In this document: positions 38,552-48,815 of the stretch, in pieces
Numbering within the stretch: position 1 is the first letter of the stretch
How the letters are laid out: the number at the start of each line of letters is the position of its first letter
Origin: Lachnospiraceae bacterium
GTDB lineage: Bacteria; Bacillota; Clostridia; Lachnospirales; Lachnospiraceae
Assembly (NCBI GenBank): GCA_021628825.1
Contig: JAJXRY010000001.1
Location: 496,001 to 560,000 of the forward strand
DNA: 64,000 nucleotides
Direction of reading: 5' to 3'
Position numbers and translations under genes: made by a program
Notes under the pieces: model-generated
What the model saw: only the letters and a program-made list of their open reading frames with translations
Told to the model about the DNA's origin: nothing
Databases searched by the model: none

Positions 38552-39437
38552 TTAAACCTTTTCCTGAATCTTCTTACCAAGAATACCGGTAGGCTTCACC
38601 AGAAGAACGACAATCAATACCATGAACACAATGGCATCGGATAACTGGGAGGAAATATAGGCTTTACTTAAAATCTCAATGATTCCAAGAATAATTCCAC
38701 CAATCAGCGCACCAGGAATCGAACCGATTCCACCAAATACGGCAGCAACGAAAGCTTTGATACCGGGCATGGAGCCGGTGTACGGAGTCAATGCCGGATA
38801 AGAAGAACATAACAGCATACCTGCAATGGCTGCCAATGCAGAGCCTATCGCAAAGTTCAGGGAAATGGTTCCGTTTACATTGATACCCATAAGCTGTGCA
38901 GCACCCTTATCCTCGGAAACAGCAAGCATGGCCTGCCCTGCTTTGGTTTTTATTCACAAATAAGGTTAAGCCGATCATAATGACGATACAGGATAAAATA
39001 GTTACGATCGTCTCTCCACTGATGGTAATCTGTCCTCCTGCAAGAGAAAGGCTCGGAACGTTGACAACCGAAGTAAATGCTTTGGTGTTTGCACCGAAAA
39101 TAAGTAATGCAATATTCTGCAGGAAATAGCTGACACCAATTGCAGTGATCAGAACAACCAGGGAGGAAGATGCCTGACGTAACGGACGATAGGCAATGGC
39201 CTCAATGGTAATACCAAGCACGGTACACAGCACTACGGAAAGGAAAATGCCAAGTGCCGGCGGCAGTCCTGCCATACTGACGGTTGCAAAAATGGTGTAA
39301 GCGCCGACCATGATGACATCACCATGGGCAAAGTTCAGCATTTTTGCAATGCCGTAAACCATGGTATAGCCAAGCGCAATGATCGCATATACGCTTCCTA
39401 AACTGATTCCATTGATTAAGTAGGATATAAAACTCAT
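38552..39437 (-). CDS. livH: Branched-chain amino acid ABC permease LivH
   Basis: LivH is the partner permease of LivM. 'NGISLGSVYAIIALGYTMVYG', read up to the twentieth residue, and 'MLNFAHGDVIMVGAY' are the family signatures. A single break at T5 38947-38951 (four expected) resolves to FVNKTKAGQAMLAVSEDKG. About 294 residues, then a 13-base gap to livM. ATG 39437 lies behind 'aaagga'. A promoter candidate lies upstream, separate from livJ's. Confidence 0.93.
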
Positions 39438-39500
39438 AACAAATCCTGTCCTTTCTTATGTGAAAGTATAATAAAAGTACCTTAAAAAAATATTCATAAT

Positions 39501-39530
39501 ATTATAACAAATTACTTTAACGCATTGCAA
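39501..39530 (-). promoter_or_regulatory. Candidate promoter of livH
   Basis: On the minus strand TTGCAA (39530-39525) and TATAAT (39506-39501) are 18 bases apart. It would drive livHMGF separately from livJ. Confidence 0.55.
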
Positions 39531-39572
39531 TAGTGAAATGGTAATTTATAATAGATTTTTATAATCCTGTGA

Positions 39573-39605
39573 TGAAAAAGAGGGATGCTGATAACAACAT
39601 CCCCC
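39573..39605 (-). terminator. Terminator after livJ
   Basis: On the minus strand GGGATG and CATCCC form a stem around TTGTTATCAG and are followed by CTCTTTTTC. It may be partly read through into livH, a common way to make more binding protein than permease. Confidence 0.7.
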
Positions 39606-39651
39606 GTTGGATTCATTTCTATGCTTTATGAAAGCTGATTCTTAATTTTAA

Positions 39652-40876
39652 TTACTGGATTAAAGAATATTCACCATTCTTGATTTCCATAGCTTTAGGT
39701 GCTTTTGTTTACAGTACCGTCAGCAGCCCAGCTCATTCCGGCACCGGTAAGACCATCGTAAGTGATCTCGGTCATAACACTCTTTAACTTATCACAGATT
39801 CCGGAGACACCGTCTGCAGGTGTGGCACCACTCTTTTTCAATGGCTGCTTTTACAATGTATACTGCATCATAGGCATCTGCTGCAAACTGGTTCGGTGTC
39901 TCACCGTAAGCAGCTTCATAAGCGGATACAAAGCTCTTGGTTGCATCATCCTGTGCGTCAGCTGCAAAAAGGTGTTAAAAGCATAACGCCCTCTGCCAGA
40001 GAGGCATCGAAGTTTTCTACACCGAGGATACCGTCAAGACCATCACAACCGAAGAATTTCGGTGCGTAGCCCATTGCATTTGCCTGTGCAAGAATTAAGG
40101 ATGCTTCTGTATAATAAATTGGAAGGAATACCAGATCAGCACCTGCCTCCTGAGCCTTGGAAAGCTGAACGGAGAAATCGGTTTTGTTATCTGCGGTAAA
40201 TGCTTCAGCAGCTACAATTTCGAAATTCTGATTTGCTGCTTCTTCAGCAAATTTGGTATAGATTCCGGAAGAATATACATCAGAGCTGTCGTAAATGACT
40301 GCTACCTTTGTAGCAAGGCCGTTCTCGCCAATATACTGTGCTGCACCAACACCCTGGTTGGGATCAGTAAAGCATACCTGAAAAACATTATCATTTCCAT
40401 TAACAATATCTACAGAAGAGCCCGAAGGAGTAATCTGGAACATATTGTCGTTTTTTGTTTCAGCTGCAACTGCAATTGCGCATCCACTTGTTACGGTACC
40501 GACGAGAATGTTCATTCCCCAGTCCTTTAAGTTGTTGTAAGCATTTACGGATTTCTCATTATCAAGCTCATCATCCTGGAAGTTGAATTCTACCTGATAG
40601 CCGTTGATTCCGCCTGCAGCGTTAATTTCATTAATAGCGAGCTCTGTTGCGTTCTTAACAGCAATACCGTATACGGCAGCACCACCGGTTACAGGGCCAA
40701 TTCCACCGATTTTTAAAGGTTTCACCGGAAGCAGTTTCAGAAGAAGTATCTGCAGTGCTTTCTGCTGCTTCGTTAGTGTCTGTACTGCCGGAATCACTTG
40801 TACTGCTTCCAGCACAGCCGGCAAGAAGAGACATGGTCATTGCGGCAACGAGTAATAAACTCATCCATTTTTTCAT
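39652..40876 (-). CDS. livJ: Branched-chain amino acid ABC substrate-binding lipoprotein
   Basis: This is the extracellular binding protein of the Liv system. The signal ends in lipobox LLAGC and is followed by a Ser/Thr/Glu-rich linker, then the Peripla_BP_6 domain ('KIGGIGPVTGGAAVYG', 'AINEINAAGGINGYQVEF'). Four corrections are needed: T5 at 40710, A5 at 39966, T5 at 39834 and T4 at 39703. They give GETFKIGGIGPV, LLTPFAADAQDDATKSF, IEKSGATPADGVSG and NKAPKAMEIKNGEYSLIQ, ending at 39652. Specificity within branched-chain amino acids is not certain. Confidence 0.9.
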
Positions 40877-40932
40877 AATAATTTCCTCCTTTTTAACGGT
40901 TAATAAAGCAACCGTAAATTTATTTACACGTT

Positions 40933-40961
40933 ATGGTATCGCAAATTCCTGTTATTGTCAA
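40933..40961 (-). promoter_or_regulatory. Candidate livJ promoter
   Basis: On the minus strand TTGACA (40961-40956) and TACCAT (40938-40933) are 17 bases apart. Downstream an ACGGTT...AACCGT inverted repeat lies in the leader before the strong site aaaggagg. Confidence 0.55.
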
Positions 40962-41019
40962 TTATATTTATACGAAAACAGGGGAAAAATATACATTGAA
41001 TGAAAGGAGGTTTTCAATA

Positions 41020-41238
41020 ATGAATAATAAAGCATTAGACTGTACCGCTTTAACTATTGCGATTATCGGTGCAATTAAGTGGGGATTGATCGGCTTCTTT
41101 TCCTTCGATCTCTTTGCTTTTATTTTTGGTAATCTTTCCTGGGTTTCCAGAATTATTTATGCCATCGTCGGAATTTGCGGACTGTATCTTATTACGTTTT
41201 ATATGTATGCCGGCGGAAAATCAGGCGGCGAGGCATAA
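41020..41238 (+). CDS. DUF378 small membrane protein
   Basis: The 72-residue protein has two hydrophobic segments and the DUF378 (YuzA-like) pattern 'AIIGAIKWGLIGFFSFDL' and 'RIIYAIVGICGLYLI'. Function unknown. ATG 41020 follows the strong site aaaggagg by nine bases; longer in-frame starts have none. It stands alone on the plus strand between two leftward operons. Confidence 0.85.
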   Translation: MNNKALDCTALTIAIIGAIKWGLIGFFSFDLFAFIFGNLSWVSRIIYAIVGICGLYLITFYMYAGGKSGGEA

Positions 41239-41261
41239 AAGGAGCATACAAAAAAGTAAAC

Positions 41262-41295
41262 AAAAAGAGGCGTTGATCCAAAAAGACAACGCCCC
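41262..41295 (-). terminator. Terminator of the rsfS operon
   Basis: On the minus strand GGCGTTG and CAACGCC form a stem around a T-rich loop and are followed by CTCTTTTTG. It ends the leftward rplU-to-rsfS transcript. Confidence 0.75.
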
Positions 41296-41325
41296 TACAT
41301 AACAACGTATGATTTAGATGAAAAA

Positions 41326-41703
41326 TTATTCGGAAAGAAGAGACTCCGGATCAATCTGCTTTCCATCCCGCCAGATCCGTTCAAGATCATAGAACAGACG
41401 GTTCTCCTGATCGAACAGATGAATGATGATATCGCCAAAATCCAGAAGAATCCAGTTGGCACTGTCATATCCTTCGGACTGCTTCATCGGATATCCGGCA
41501 CGGCCGAGTTTCTCTTCCACTTCATCGGCAAGCGCCTGTAACTGATTGCGGTTTTTTTCCCGCTTGCAATCAGGAAATAATCGGCAAGGACAGATACCTC
41601 GCTGATGTCGATGACACGGATATCTTCTGCTTTCTTATCTTCCAATGCTTCGATGGCAAGACCTGCCATTTTCTTAATTTCTTCTACGGTTAATTTTTCC
41701 CAT
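41326..41703 (-). CDS. rsfS: Ribosomal silencing factor RsfS
   Basis: RsfS binds L14 on the 50S subunit and blocks joining in poor conditions. The DUF143 core 'VIDISEVSVLADYFLIASG' and 'NWILLDFGDIIIHLFD' is visible. Two breaks: A5 (complement of 41694-41698) near the start, corrected to MGKLTVEEIKKMAGL from ATG 41703, and A7 (complement of 41552-41558), corrected to ASGKNRNQLQALADEVEEK. The site aaaggagg precedes the start. Last gene of the cluster; about 125 residues. Confidence 0.9.
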
Positions 41704-41714
41704 GGAATCCTCCT

Positions 41715-42290
41715 TTATGAACACTGACTGTAAAAATCATAGGTTTTCTGTGTCATGGCATCGACAACGCTGCCAGTACTTTGAAGATAAGAAAGCGTAT
41801 CCTCCAGAATCATCAGTAATGCTTTATCCGGATCCTCAAATGCCATTTTCCGGATCGACGTTAAGTTTGGTGCCTGCTTTCTTCCCGGTTCGATATAATC
41901 TGCGATATAAATGATCTTCTCTAACGGACTCATATCCGGTCTTCCGGTCGTATGATTCAGAATTGCATTGATGATGTCCTGATCATGGATATCGAACTCT
42001 TCCATGGCAAGGAAGCTTCCTACCTTGGCATGAAGAAGCTGCGGATTCTTGAGCTCGGCTTCATTCATCTGGATATTATGCTTCTTACAGATGGAAATGC
42101 GCTTTTCGTTCGTCAGGCACTTGGCACAGTCGTGTAAAAGACCTGCTACCTGCGCTTTCGTAATGTCGACATCATAACGCATGGCGAGACAGGCTGCCGT
42201 ATAGGCAACACCGAGTGTATGCTCAAAGCGCGCGTTATCCAGCACTTTTTCCATTTTCTTTCGGATCTTTTTAATATCAGCAGATTTCAT
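41715..42290 (-). CDS. yqeK: YqeK-type HD-domain dinucleoside polyphosphatase
   Basis: YqeK proteins cleave Ap4A symmetrically in the cytosol. The HD-domain metal residues are seen in 'RFEHTLGV', 'LLHDCAKC', 'HAKVGSFLA' and 'YIADYIEPGR'. 191 residues, intact, behind 'cggagga'. In most Firmicutes nadD lies between yhbY and yqeK; here the genes are only 14 bases apart, so nadD is elsewhere. Confidence 0.92.
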   Translation of the reverse strand: MKSADIKKIRKKMEKVLDNARFEHTLGVAYTAACLAMRYDVDITKAQVAGLLHDCAKCLTNEKRISICKKHNIQMNEAELKNPQLLHAKVGSFLAMEEFDIHDQDIINAILNHTTGRPDMSPLEKIIYIADYIEPGRKQAPNLTSIRKMAFEDPDKALLMILEDTLSYLQSTGSVVDAMTQKTYDFYSQCS

Positions 42291-42304
42291 TGGCTTCCTC
42301 CGGT

Positions 42305-42600
42305 TTATCTGGGTAATTCGATTTTTTTGTGATCTTTGTTCTCTTTATAAAGCACAATCTTTTTTTCCCGATCACCTGCACCACCTGGGAGCCGGTTCTT
42401 TCTGCAAGAATCTGTGCCATGGCATTGGGATCTTCCATGCAGTTTTTGAGAACGGCGAGCTTCACAAGCTCTTTCCGGTTAAAGCTTTCACGGACGGCCT
42501 CGGTAACTTCGGGGGTAAGTCCGGACTTGCCAATCTGGAAGACCGGCTCAATGTTCATTGCCAGCCCTTTTAAATATGCACGCTGCTTACTTGTCATCAT
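42305..42600 (-). CDS. yhbY: YhbY/CRM-domain ribosome assembly RNA-binding protein
   Basis: YhbY is a small CRM-domain protein associated with pre-50S particles. 'LKGLAMNIEPVFQIGKSGLT' and 'LAERTGSQVVQVIGKK' are family motifs. A7 (complement of 42360-42366) breaks the C-terminus; with five A it reads GKKIVLYKENKDHKKIELPR and stops at 42305 instead of running on to 42277. Start ATG 42600 behind 'ggagaac'. About 98 residues. Confidence 0.9.
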
Positions 42601-42609
42601 CAAGTTCTC

Positions 42610-43907
42610 CTATTTGTAATAATCAAAGGAAAGACCGTACATTCTTACGGTGTCTCCCTCCTGAATACCAAGTTCCTCTAACTGTTCCAAAATACCGTTT
42701 AACTTCAGGAAATTCTGGAAGAAGGTAAAGCCCTTTTCGGATTCCAGATTGGTATAACCAAGCATCTTTTCGATACGGGGGCCTTCGACCACATATTCAT
42801 CCGCTTCTTCGTCATAGGTGACGCTGTATGGCTCATCGCCATTGGCCAGCATATATTCCGGGAAGAATTCCTGCTCAAAGACGATAGGCTTTTTCATCGA
42901 TGCCATCGAGCATATGACGTACCTCATAAAGCAGCTCACGGATGCCCTCTCCACTCAATGCAGAAATCGGATAAACCTTGATTCCCTTCGGTTCAAATTC
43001 TTTGCGAAGACGTTCCACCGGATCCTCTTCGCCTTCCTGTATAAAAATCATATCCGTCTTATTTGCGGCAATGACCTGCGGCCGTTTCGCAATTTCGGGA
43101 TTGTAATTTTCCAATTCTTTATTGATTGCATAAATATCTGCAATCGGATCTCTTCCCTCGGTCGATGCCACATCCACAATGTGAATCATGACCTTGGTCC
43201 GTTCAATGTGCCGCAGGAATTCAAATCCAAGTCCGACACCTTCGGAAGCTCCTTCAATGAGTCCCGGAATGTCTGCAATGACAAATCCCCTGGCATCTTC
43301 CAGATCCACAACACCCAGATGCGGGTTTAAGGTTGTGAAATGATAGTTGGCAATCTTCGGACGGGCATTGGAAACCTTCGTAAGGAAGGTGGATTTCCCT
43401 ACATTCGGGAATCCCACAAGGCCAACATCTGCGATTACCTTAAGCTCCAGTAAAAGCTCCATTTCTTTGGCAGGCTGTCCCGGCTGGGCATACTTCGGCG
43501 CCTGCATGGTACTGGTTGCATAATGATGATTACCGTTACCGCCCTTGCCGCCCTGTAACAGGACAAACCGGCGGTTCTCACCGGAAAGATCGGTAATGAC
43601 CTTACCACTTTCGGCTTCCTTTACAACAGTTCCTTCCGGCATCTTTTAAAATGATGTCCGCACCGTCTTTTCCGCGGCACTTCTTCTTATTTCCGTTTTC
43701 GCCATCTTCTGCATGATATTTCCGTACGTGACGATAATCTGCGAGCGTGTTTAAGCCATCATCGACCTCTAAAATCACGCTGCCGCCATGACCGCCATCG
43801 CCGCCATCCGGTCCACCGCTTGGTACATATTTTTCTCTGCGGAAGGATACATGACCGTCTCCGCCTTTTCCGCTTCTTACGATAATTCTGGCTCTATCTG
43901 CAAACAT
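42610..43907 (-). CDS. obgE: GTPase ObgE/CgtA
   Basis: Obg is an essential GTPase in late 50S assembly and stress control. The glycine-rich Obg fold (GGDGHVSFRREKYVPSGGPD), G1 GFPNVGKST, G3 DIPGL, G4 NKTD and a C-terminal OCT domain (from about 42880) are visible. Breaks at the complement of T4 43644-43647 (corrected DIILKMPEGTVVKE) and T5 42890-42894 (corrected GIDEKPIVFEQEFFPEY) resolve by one base each. About 432 residues. Follows rpmA as is usual. Confidence 0.95.
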
Positions 43908-43929
43908 GACCTGCCTCCTTAATTGGAAA

Positions 43930-43955
43930 AGGCTTCAAACGGAAATGTTTGAAGC
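43930..43955 (-). terminator. Hairpin between rpmA and obgE (possible attenuator)
   Basis: GGCTTCAAAC and GTTTGAAGCC form a ten-base stem with a six-base loop; on the minus strand it is followed by only four T. It may lower readthrough from the ribosomal genes into obgE. Confidence 0.6.
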
Positions 43956-43970
43956 CTGATCACTTTTGTA

Positions 43971-44255
43971 CTATTTCTCTACCGGATAAACGGAAGCCTG
44001 TTTCTTATCTCTTCCTTTTCTTTCGAACTTAAGCACTCCATCAACTAATGCAAACAGTGTATCATCGCCGCCGCGTCCAACGTTGATGCCGGGATGAATC
44101 TTAGTTCCGCGCTGTCTGTATAAAATATTACCTGCTTTTACGAATTGTCCGTCAGCTCTTTTCGCACCTAATCTCTTGGATTCGGAATCTCTACCGTTCT
44201 TGGTAGAACCAACACCCTTCTTATGAGCGAAAAATTGAAGGTTCATATTTAACAT
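43971..44255 (-). CDS. rpmA: 50S ribosomal protein L27
   Basis: L27 reaches the peptidyl transferase centre with its N-terminus. The 94-residue product begins MLNMNLQFFAHKKGVGST: the extension before AHKK, ending in NLQFF, is the Firmicute type removed by the protease Prp, whose gene is the next one upstream. Intact. Confidence 0.97.
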   Translation of the reverse strand: MLNMNLQFFAHKKGVGSTKNGRDSESKRLGAKRADGQFVKAGNILYRQRGTKIHPGINVGRGGDDTLFALVDGVLKFERKGRDKKQASVYPVEK

Positions 44256-44258
44256 GGT

Positions 44259-44612
44259 CTACACCTCCTTAAATTTCAGTTCACAATATTTCTTCGATTT
44301 GAAGAATTTCTTCTGACTGCCGTAGCCATCTACGACATGTTCAATCCCCAGGACAAAGGAATCCATTAACAGCTTCTGCGCTTCGTTTAAAGGCTCTTTA
44401 AACTGACAGGATATGTATCCGTCGGTCTCTTCCGTTTCTACATCGAGGGATGCCTTTGTTAACTGATCCAGTGAATTAATGGTATTAATTACCAGAACAG
44501 AAATTGCGGCACACACGATATCGCTGCCGGAATTGGCATAGCCTGCATGTCCTGCACAGACAAAACCTTTGTATTCCCCGTCTTTCGATTGCAAAATGGT
44601 TACTGTTGTCAT
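44259..44612 (-). CDS. prp: Ribosomal-processing cysteine protease Prp (YsxB)
   Basis: Prp removes the N-terminal extension of L27. The catalytic pair is visible as His in 'CAGHAGYANSGSD' and Cys in 'DIVCAAISVLV'. 117 residues, intact, four bases before rpmA and after rplU, the standard rplU-prp-rpmA order. Confidence 0.95.
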   Translation of the reverse strand: MTTVTILQSKDGEYKGFVCAGHAGYANSGSDIVCAAISVLVINTINSLDQLTKASLDVETEETDGYISCQFKEPLNEAQKLLMDSFVLGIEHVVDGYGSQKKFFKSKKYCELKFKEV

Positions 44613-44633
44613 CTTAACCTGTTTCTATGCATA

Positions 44634-44939
44634 CTATGCGTTGATCTTTTCAATCTTAACCTGAGTGTATGCTTGTCTGTGACCGTTCTTCTTATGATAA
44701 CCGGTTTTTCTTTTATACTTGTAAACGATCACTTTACGATATCTGCCCTGTTCCATAACAGTTGCAGTTACGCTTGCGTTCGCTACATCACCGGCAACCT
44801 TAAGCTCCTTATCGCTTACAGCGACAACCTGGTCAAATGTTACAGTAGCTCCTGCTTCCGCATCAAGCTTTTCAACCTTGATGATATCTCCTTCGGAAAC
44901 TTTGTACTGCTTTCCACCTGTTGCAATGATTGCGTACAT
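44634..44939 (-). CDS. rplU: 50S ribosomal protein L21
   Basis: L21 binds 23S rRNA. 'MYAIIATGGKQYKVSEGD' at the start and 'KRKTGYHKKNGHRQAYTQVK' at the end are diagnostic. 101 residues, intact, behind 'ataggaggtg'. First gene of the rplU-prp-rpmA-obgE run and preceded by a structured leader. Confidence 0.97.
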   Translation of the reverse strand: MYAIIATGGKQYKVSEGDIIKVEKLDAEAGATVTFDQVVAVSDKELKVAGDVANASVTATVMEQGRYRKVIVYKYKRKTGYHKKNGHRQAYTQVKIEKINA

Positions 44940-45040
44940 ATGGCACCTCCTATACTAACCATAAATGGTTTACTCGCTAGCTTCGGTGGTGTTTCAGGAA
45001 GTCCTGAAGGCACACTTCTACCTCGCTATGCGGCATACTT
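44940..45040 (-). ncRNA. L21 leader (ribosomal-protein autoregulatory mRNA leader)
   Basis: The 100 bases between the promoter and rplU are GC-richer than the flanks and structured: TTCAGG-ACTT-CCTGAA and CCAT-TT-ATGG hairpins are visible on the minus strand, along with a 'gccgca...gcgaggtag' segment. Position and layout match the Firmicute L21 leader class; I could not run a covariance search. Confidence 0.65.
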
Positions 45041-45044
45041 AACT

Positions 45045-45073
45045 AAAATATCATCAAATTTCTATATTGTCAA
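45045..45073 (-). promoter_or_regulatory. Candidate rplU promoter
   Basis: On the minus strand TTGACA (45073-45068) and TATTTT (45050-45045) are 17 bases apart, just downstream of the RNase G/E gene and directly before the L21 leader. Confidence 0.7.
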
Positions 45074-45094
45074 GCATTTCTTTTTAACGGCTTG

Positions 45095-46215
45095 TTAAAT
45101 TTTTTTGCGGGTGACCTCTACAATTCCTAACGGCGTCAGATCCACGACACGGCTTGGCAGCTTATCTTCCTTAAGATACTGGTCGAAACGGGTCAGTAAC
45201 TGCTGTTTATGCGGTTCTTCTTCCATATTGATAAAATCCACCACAATGATGCCGGAATGATTCCGCAGCCGTAACTGGCGTGCAATTTCCGCAGCCGCTT
45301 CACAGTTCATGGCAAACACCATGTCTTCCTTGCTGTTTCCCTTCTTCTCACTGCCTTTTTCCGGAATTTACATCAATGACCGTCATGGCTTCGGTCTTCT
45401 GGATAATCAGATAACCGCCGTTTTTCAGCCAGACCTTTTCGGACAGCGCTTCTTTTAAATGCGTGGAAATGGAATACAGCTTTTCAAGCGGATAGGATGC
45501 ATCGGTATAAAGCCGGAGCTTTTTCAGCCGGGAACAGCTTTTGCAGGTCCTCATAAATTCCGGGATCCTCCGTGACGATTTCTTCATAGGAAGCAAGCGG
45601 AATTCCTTTGATATAGGAAAGGTATTCCGGCGTGTCCTGATACAGACAGCTGTAAATACTCCGGTGGGAAGCTGCTTCCCTGATCCTTGCCGCATTCCCG
45701 ATCTGCTCTTCTATTTCGTGAAAGGCTTCCTCATAGTCCTTCAAGGCATCGATGTTCGTACGGATCGTAAAACCAAAGTCTCGTCTTCCGGCCATTCCCC
45801 TTGCTGATAAGGCTTCTTTAAAAGCGGTAACCACCGAAGGGGACAGCTTTTTCGAAAAATGCATGCCTTTCCCGTTTACACGGCAGATACTGTAACGACC
45901 GACCAGGTCAATATCTGTTTTGGCAGTCGGAAGCTTGTCTCCCATACCCATCCGTTCAATCTGGACGAGAATTTCCTCTCCTGCCTTAAGTGAGGCATCT
46001 GGTGACAGGGGGAGATACACATTCTGATCCTTACGCACGGACACAAAGGCAGCGCCCATGGACGGCAGTACGCGGTCCACGCGCCCTACATATACATATC
46101 CGACCAGATCCCCTTTTCCGGGCGCAAAGAATACCTGCAGCGCATCCGGCCGGTAATCCGGAAAGGTAAAAACCAGAATCCGGTCTGCTTTACGAATGAC
46201 TATGATTTTTCCCAT
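45095..46215 (-). CDS. rng: Ribonuclease G/E family protein
   Basis: This endoribonuclease family processes rRNA and mRNA 5' regions. The S1-like domain contains 'YVGRVDRVLPSMGAAFVSV' and the catalytic aspartates lie in 'TVIDVNSGK' and 'GIIVVDFINME'. Breaks at the complement of T5 45520-45524 (corrected FPAEKLRLYTDAS) and T5 45356-45360 (corrected NSGKGSEKKGNSKEDM). About 373 residues, the short RNase G form without an RNase E tail. Its start overlaps the preceding DUF2344 gene by 16 bases. Confidence 0.9.
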
Positions 46216-46917
46216 AACAGCGGTACGAACTCTCCTTCCCGTTCCCGATAGGTTTCAATTCTGTGGACCGTATAACCAAACGGCGGCATCTCATAGGAAA
46301 TGGAATTACAGAAGCTCTCGAGCACAAAGCCCGGCTTGATATTTCCGCCACTGCTGGCATTTAATTTCATGTAGATCCGTTCCTTTACTTCTTCATCTGC
46401 TTTTCCGAGCGCACACGATACCACAGACAGCTCATAAATGCTTTCTTTTAAATTAATTTCCTTATGACCACGCTTGGTTTCTTTTTACGACAGGAATATT
46501 GTCCTGTTCGTAAAAAATAAGCAGCTTCTCCATAAAACCATCCGGAAGCTTAACACTGTCACGAATAGTCACATAATAGGATGCAGCCTCCACGCTTGCC
46601 ATGGCATTGCCCTCGGCATCGTCCAAAAGCCGGACATCGAGAATATCAATTCCTTCCACCATGGCAGACTGTAAAGCCGCCTTTAATTCTTCGGTATTGT
46701 TTAAGCTGCAAAGCTCCAGATCAAAGTATTCCCCGCTGCTCGTATGGCCAACCGATAACGGAGCCGCAAAGGAAAGCTTCTGATGCGGTGAAAATCCTTC
46801 GGAATAAGCCACATCAATTTCTGCCCTGCGGATGGCTTTCTGGAAATAGCGCATCACATCCAGATGCCCGATGAACTTCACCGGACCGTATTTTGAAAAT
46901 TTCACTCTGACCTTCAT
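46200..46917 (-). CDS. DUF2344 (TIGR03936) protein, radical-SAM partner
   Basis: The protein matches DUF2344, found fused or adjacent to TIGR03960 radical-SAM proteins: 'YGPVKFIGHLDVMRYFQKAI', read to twenty residues, and 'YSEGFSPHQKLSFAAPL' are diagnostic. Molecular role unknown. T5 46492-46496 (complement) stops the frame early; with four it continues VVKKETKRGHKEINLK... wait-free to the stop at 46200, more exactly VVKETKRGHKEINLKESIY. It begins four bases after the radical-SAM stop and overlaps rng, so the three are probably one transcript. Confidence 0.85.
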
Positions 46918-46920
46918 TAC

Positions 46921-48815
46921 TTATTCTTCTGCTCCTTTACTGGTACGTGGTTCCATACAGATTCCCGTATGATATTTGGCTGCACCGCATCCGTTGCACT
47001 GCTGTTTGCAGTTTAAGGTTACGGTCTCCTCCTGCGCTTTATGCCATTCCCGTAAAAGGAACTCTTTGGTTACGCCACAGTCCAGGAAATCCCACGGAAA
47101 GACTTCATCATCCTCACGGGGCCTTGTCGTATAAAAGTCCGGATCAATGCCGCATTCTTCAAAGACGGAAAGCCATACGTCATGCTTATAATATTCACTC
47201 CACGCATCATAGATACAACCTCTTTCATAGGCGCGTAAAATGGCTTTGTTTAACCTCCGGTCACCTCTTGCAAGAACGCTTTCAAGGACGCTCACATCGG
47301 CTTCATGCCAGTTGTATTTGATGCTCTTCTGGTTTAGCTGGCTCATAATGGAGGTTCTTGTGAGGTAGGCCTTCTCTAAAAAAACTGCTCCTTTGTACAC
47401 TGGGGTGCCCACTGGAACGGGGTAAACGGCTTGGGGATAAAGAACGAGGTGCTTGCCACGATCTGTACCCTTCCATTTCGTTTTTCTTTGGGAACCGTCT
47501 CGTAAAATTCGGCCGCGATCTTATTACAAAGTTCAGCAATACCGCGGATATCGTCTTCGGTTTCAAAAGGAAGCCCGAGCATGAAGTAAAGCTTGACTCT
47601 GGTCCATCCACCCTCAAAAGCAAGAAGGGCGCCATGAAGGATGACTTCTTCGGTCAATCCCTTGTTAATCACATTACGCAGACGCTGGCTTCCCGCTTCC
47701 GGTGCAAAGGTCAGACTGCTTTTTTTGACATCCTGCACCTTATTCATAACATCTAAGGAGAATGCATCAATCCGCAGGGAAGGAAGGGATATATTGACCT
47801 TCCGGCGTTCACATTCGTCAATCAGGAAATCCAGAAGTTCCGGAAGCTTTGTGTAGTCACTTGAACTTAACGAACTTAAGGAAATTTCTTCATGTCCGGT
47901 ATTCTTTAATAATTTAATGGCTTTATCCTCCAGATAGGTAAGGCTCCGTTCCCGCACCGGACGATACAACTGTCCTGCCTGACAGAACCGGCAGCCACGG
48001 ATGCAGCCTCTCTGGATTTCAAGTACAACTCGATCCTGGGTTACCTTAATAAACGGAACGACAGGTTTTTCCGGATAATACGTTTCGGAAACATCACAGA
48101 CCAGTTCTTTATGAATCACATCCGGAATTTCCGGCACGAGCTTCTTACGTTCTGCGATTGTGCCGTCCTCGTGGTAGGTAACCTCGTAAAGGGAAGGTAC
48201 ATACATTCCGGGAATGCAGGCTGCCTTCCGTAAAAAAAGTCCTGACGGCTACATCCCTTCTTCTTACATTCCTTATAAAGGTCAATCAGCTCCCGGTAGC
48301 GGGTCTCACCCTCTCCAATATAGAAGATATCGAAGAAATCGGCGATCGGCTCCGGGTTATAAGTACACGGGCCGCCACCGATGACGATCGGATCTTTACC
48401 GGTACGGTCTTTTGCAAGGAGCGGAATGCCGGATAAATCCAGCACCTGTAAGATATTGGTATAACACATTTCATACTGGATCGTAATTCCAAGGAAATCA
48501 AACTCCTTAATCGGATCCTGTGATTCCAGTGCAAAAAAAGCGGGATGTGCTTTTTCTCTCATGATCCGGTCAAGATCCACCCATGGGGGAATACACGCGT
48601 TCGCACCATACATCCTCAAAGGAATTCAGCATATCATAAAGAATCTGGATGCCGAGATGGGACATGCCGATCTCATACACATCCGGGAAGCACATGGCAA
48701 ACCGGACCTCCACTTCTTCCGGATTCTTCATAACTGCATTGACTTCGTTTCCAATATAACGGGCAGGCTTTTCCACCTGCATTAAAATTTCTTCACTTAA
48801 CTGAAGCTTTCTCAT
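46921..48815 (-). CDS. TIGR03960-type B12-binding/radical SAM protein
   Basis: A conserved clostridial protein with an N-terminal cobalamin-binding-like domain (PDVYEIGMSHLGIQILYDML is its core) and a radical-SAM domain with the cluster cysteines in 'QRGCIRGCRFCQAG'. A further cysteine group CKQQCNGCGAAKYHTGIC lies near the C-terminus. Substrate unknown. Breaks at G5 48585 (corrected VYSPWVDLDRIM), A7 48232 (corrected QDFLRKAACIPGMY) and A7 47378 (corrected EQFLEKAYLTRTS) resolve cleanly. About 630 residues. Confidence 0.88.

Noticed and set aside
44547..45098. 183-codon plus-strand open frame
   Set aside because: It runs antisense through rplU, its leader and promoter; no family resemblance.
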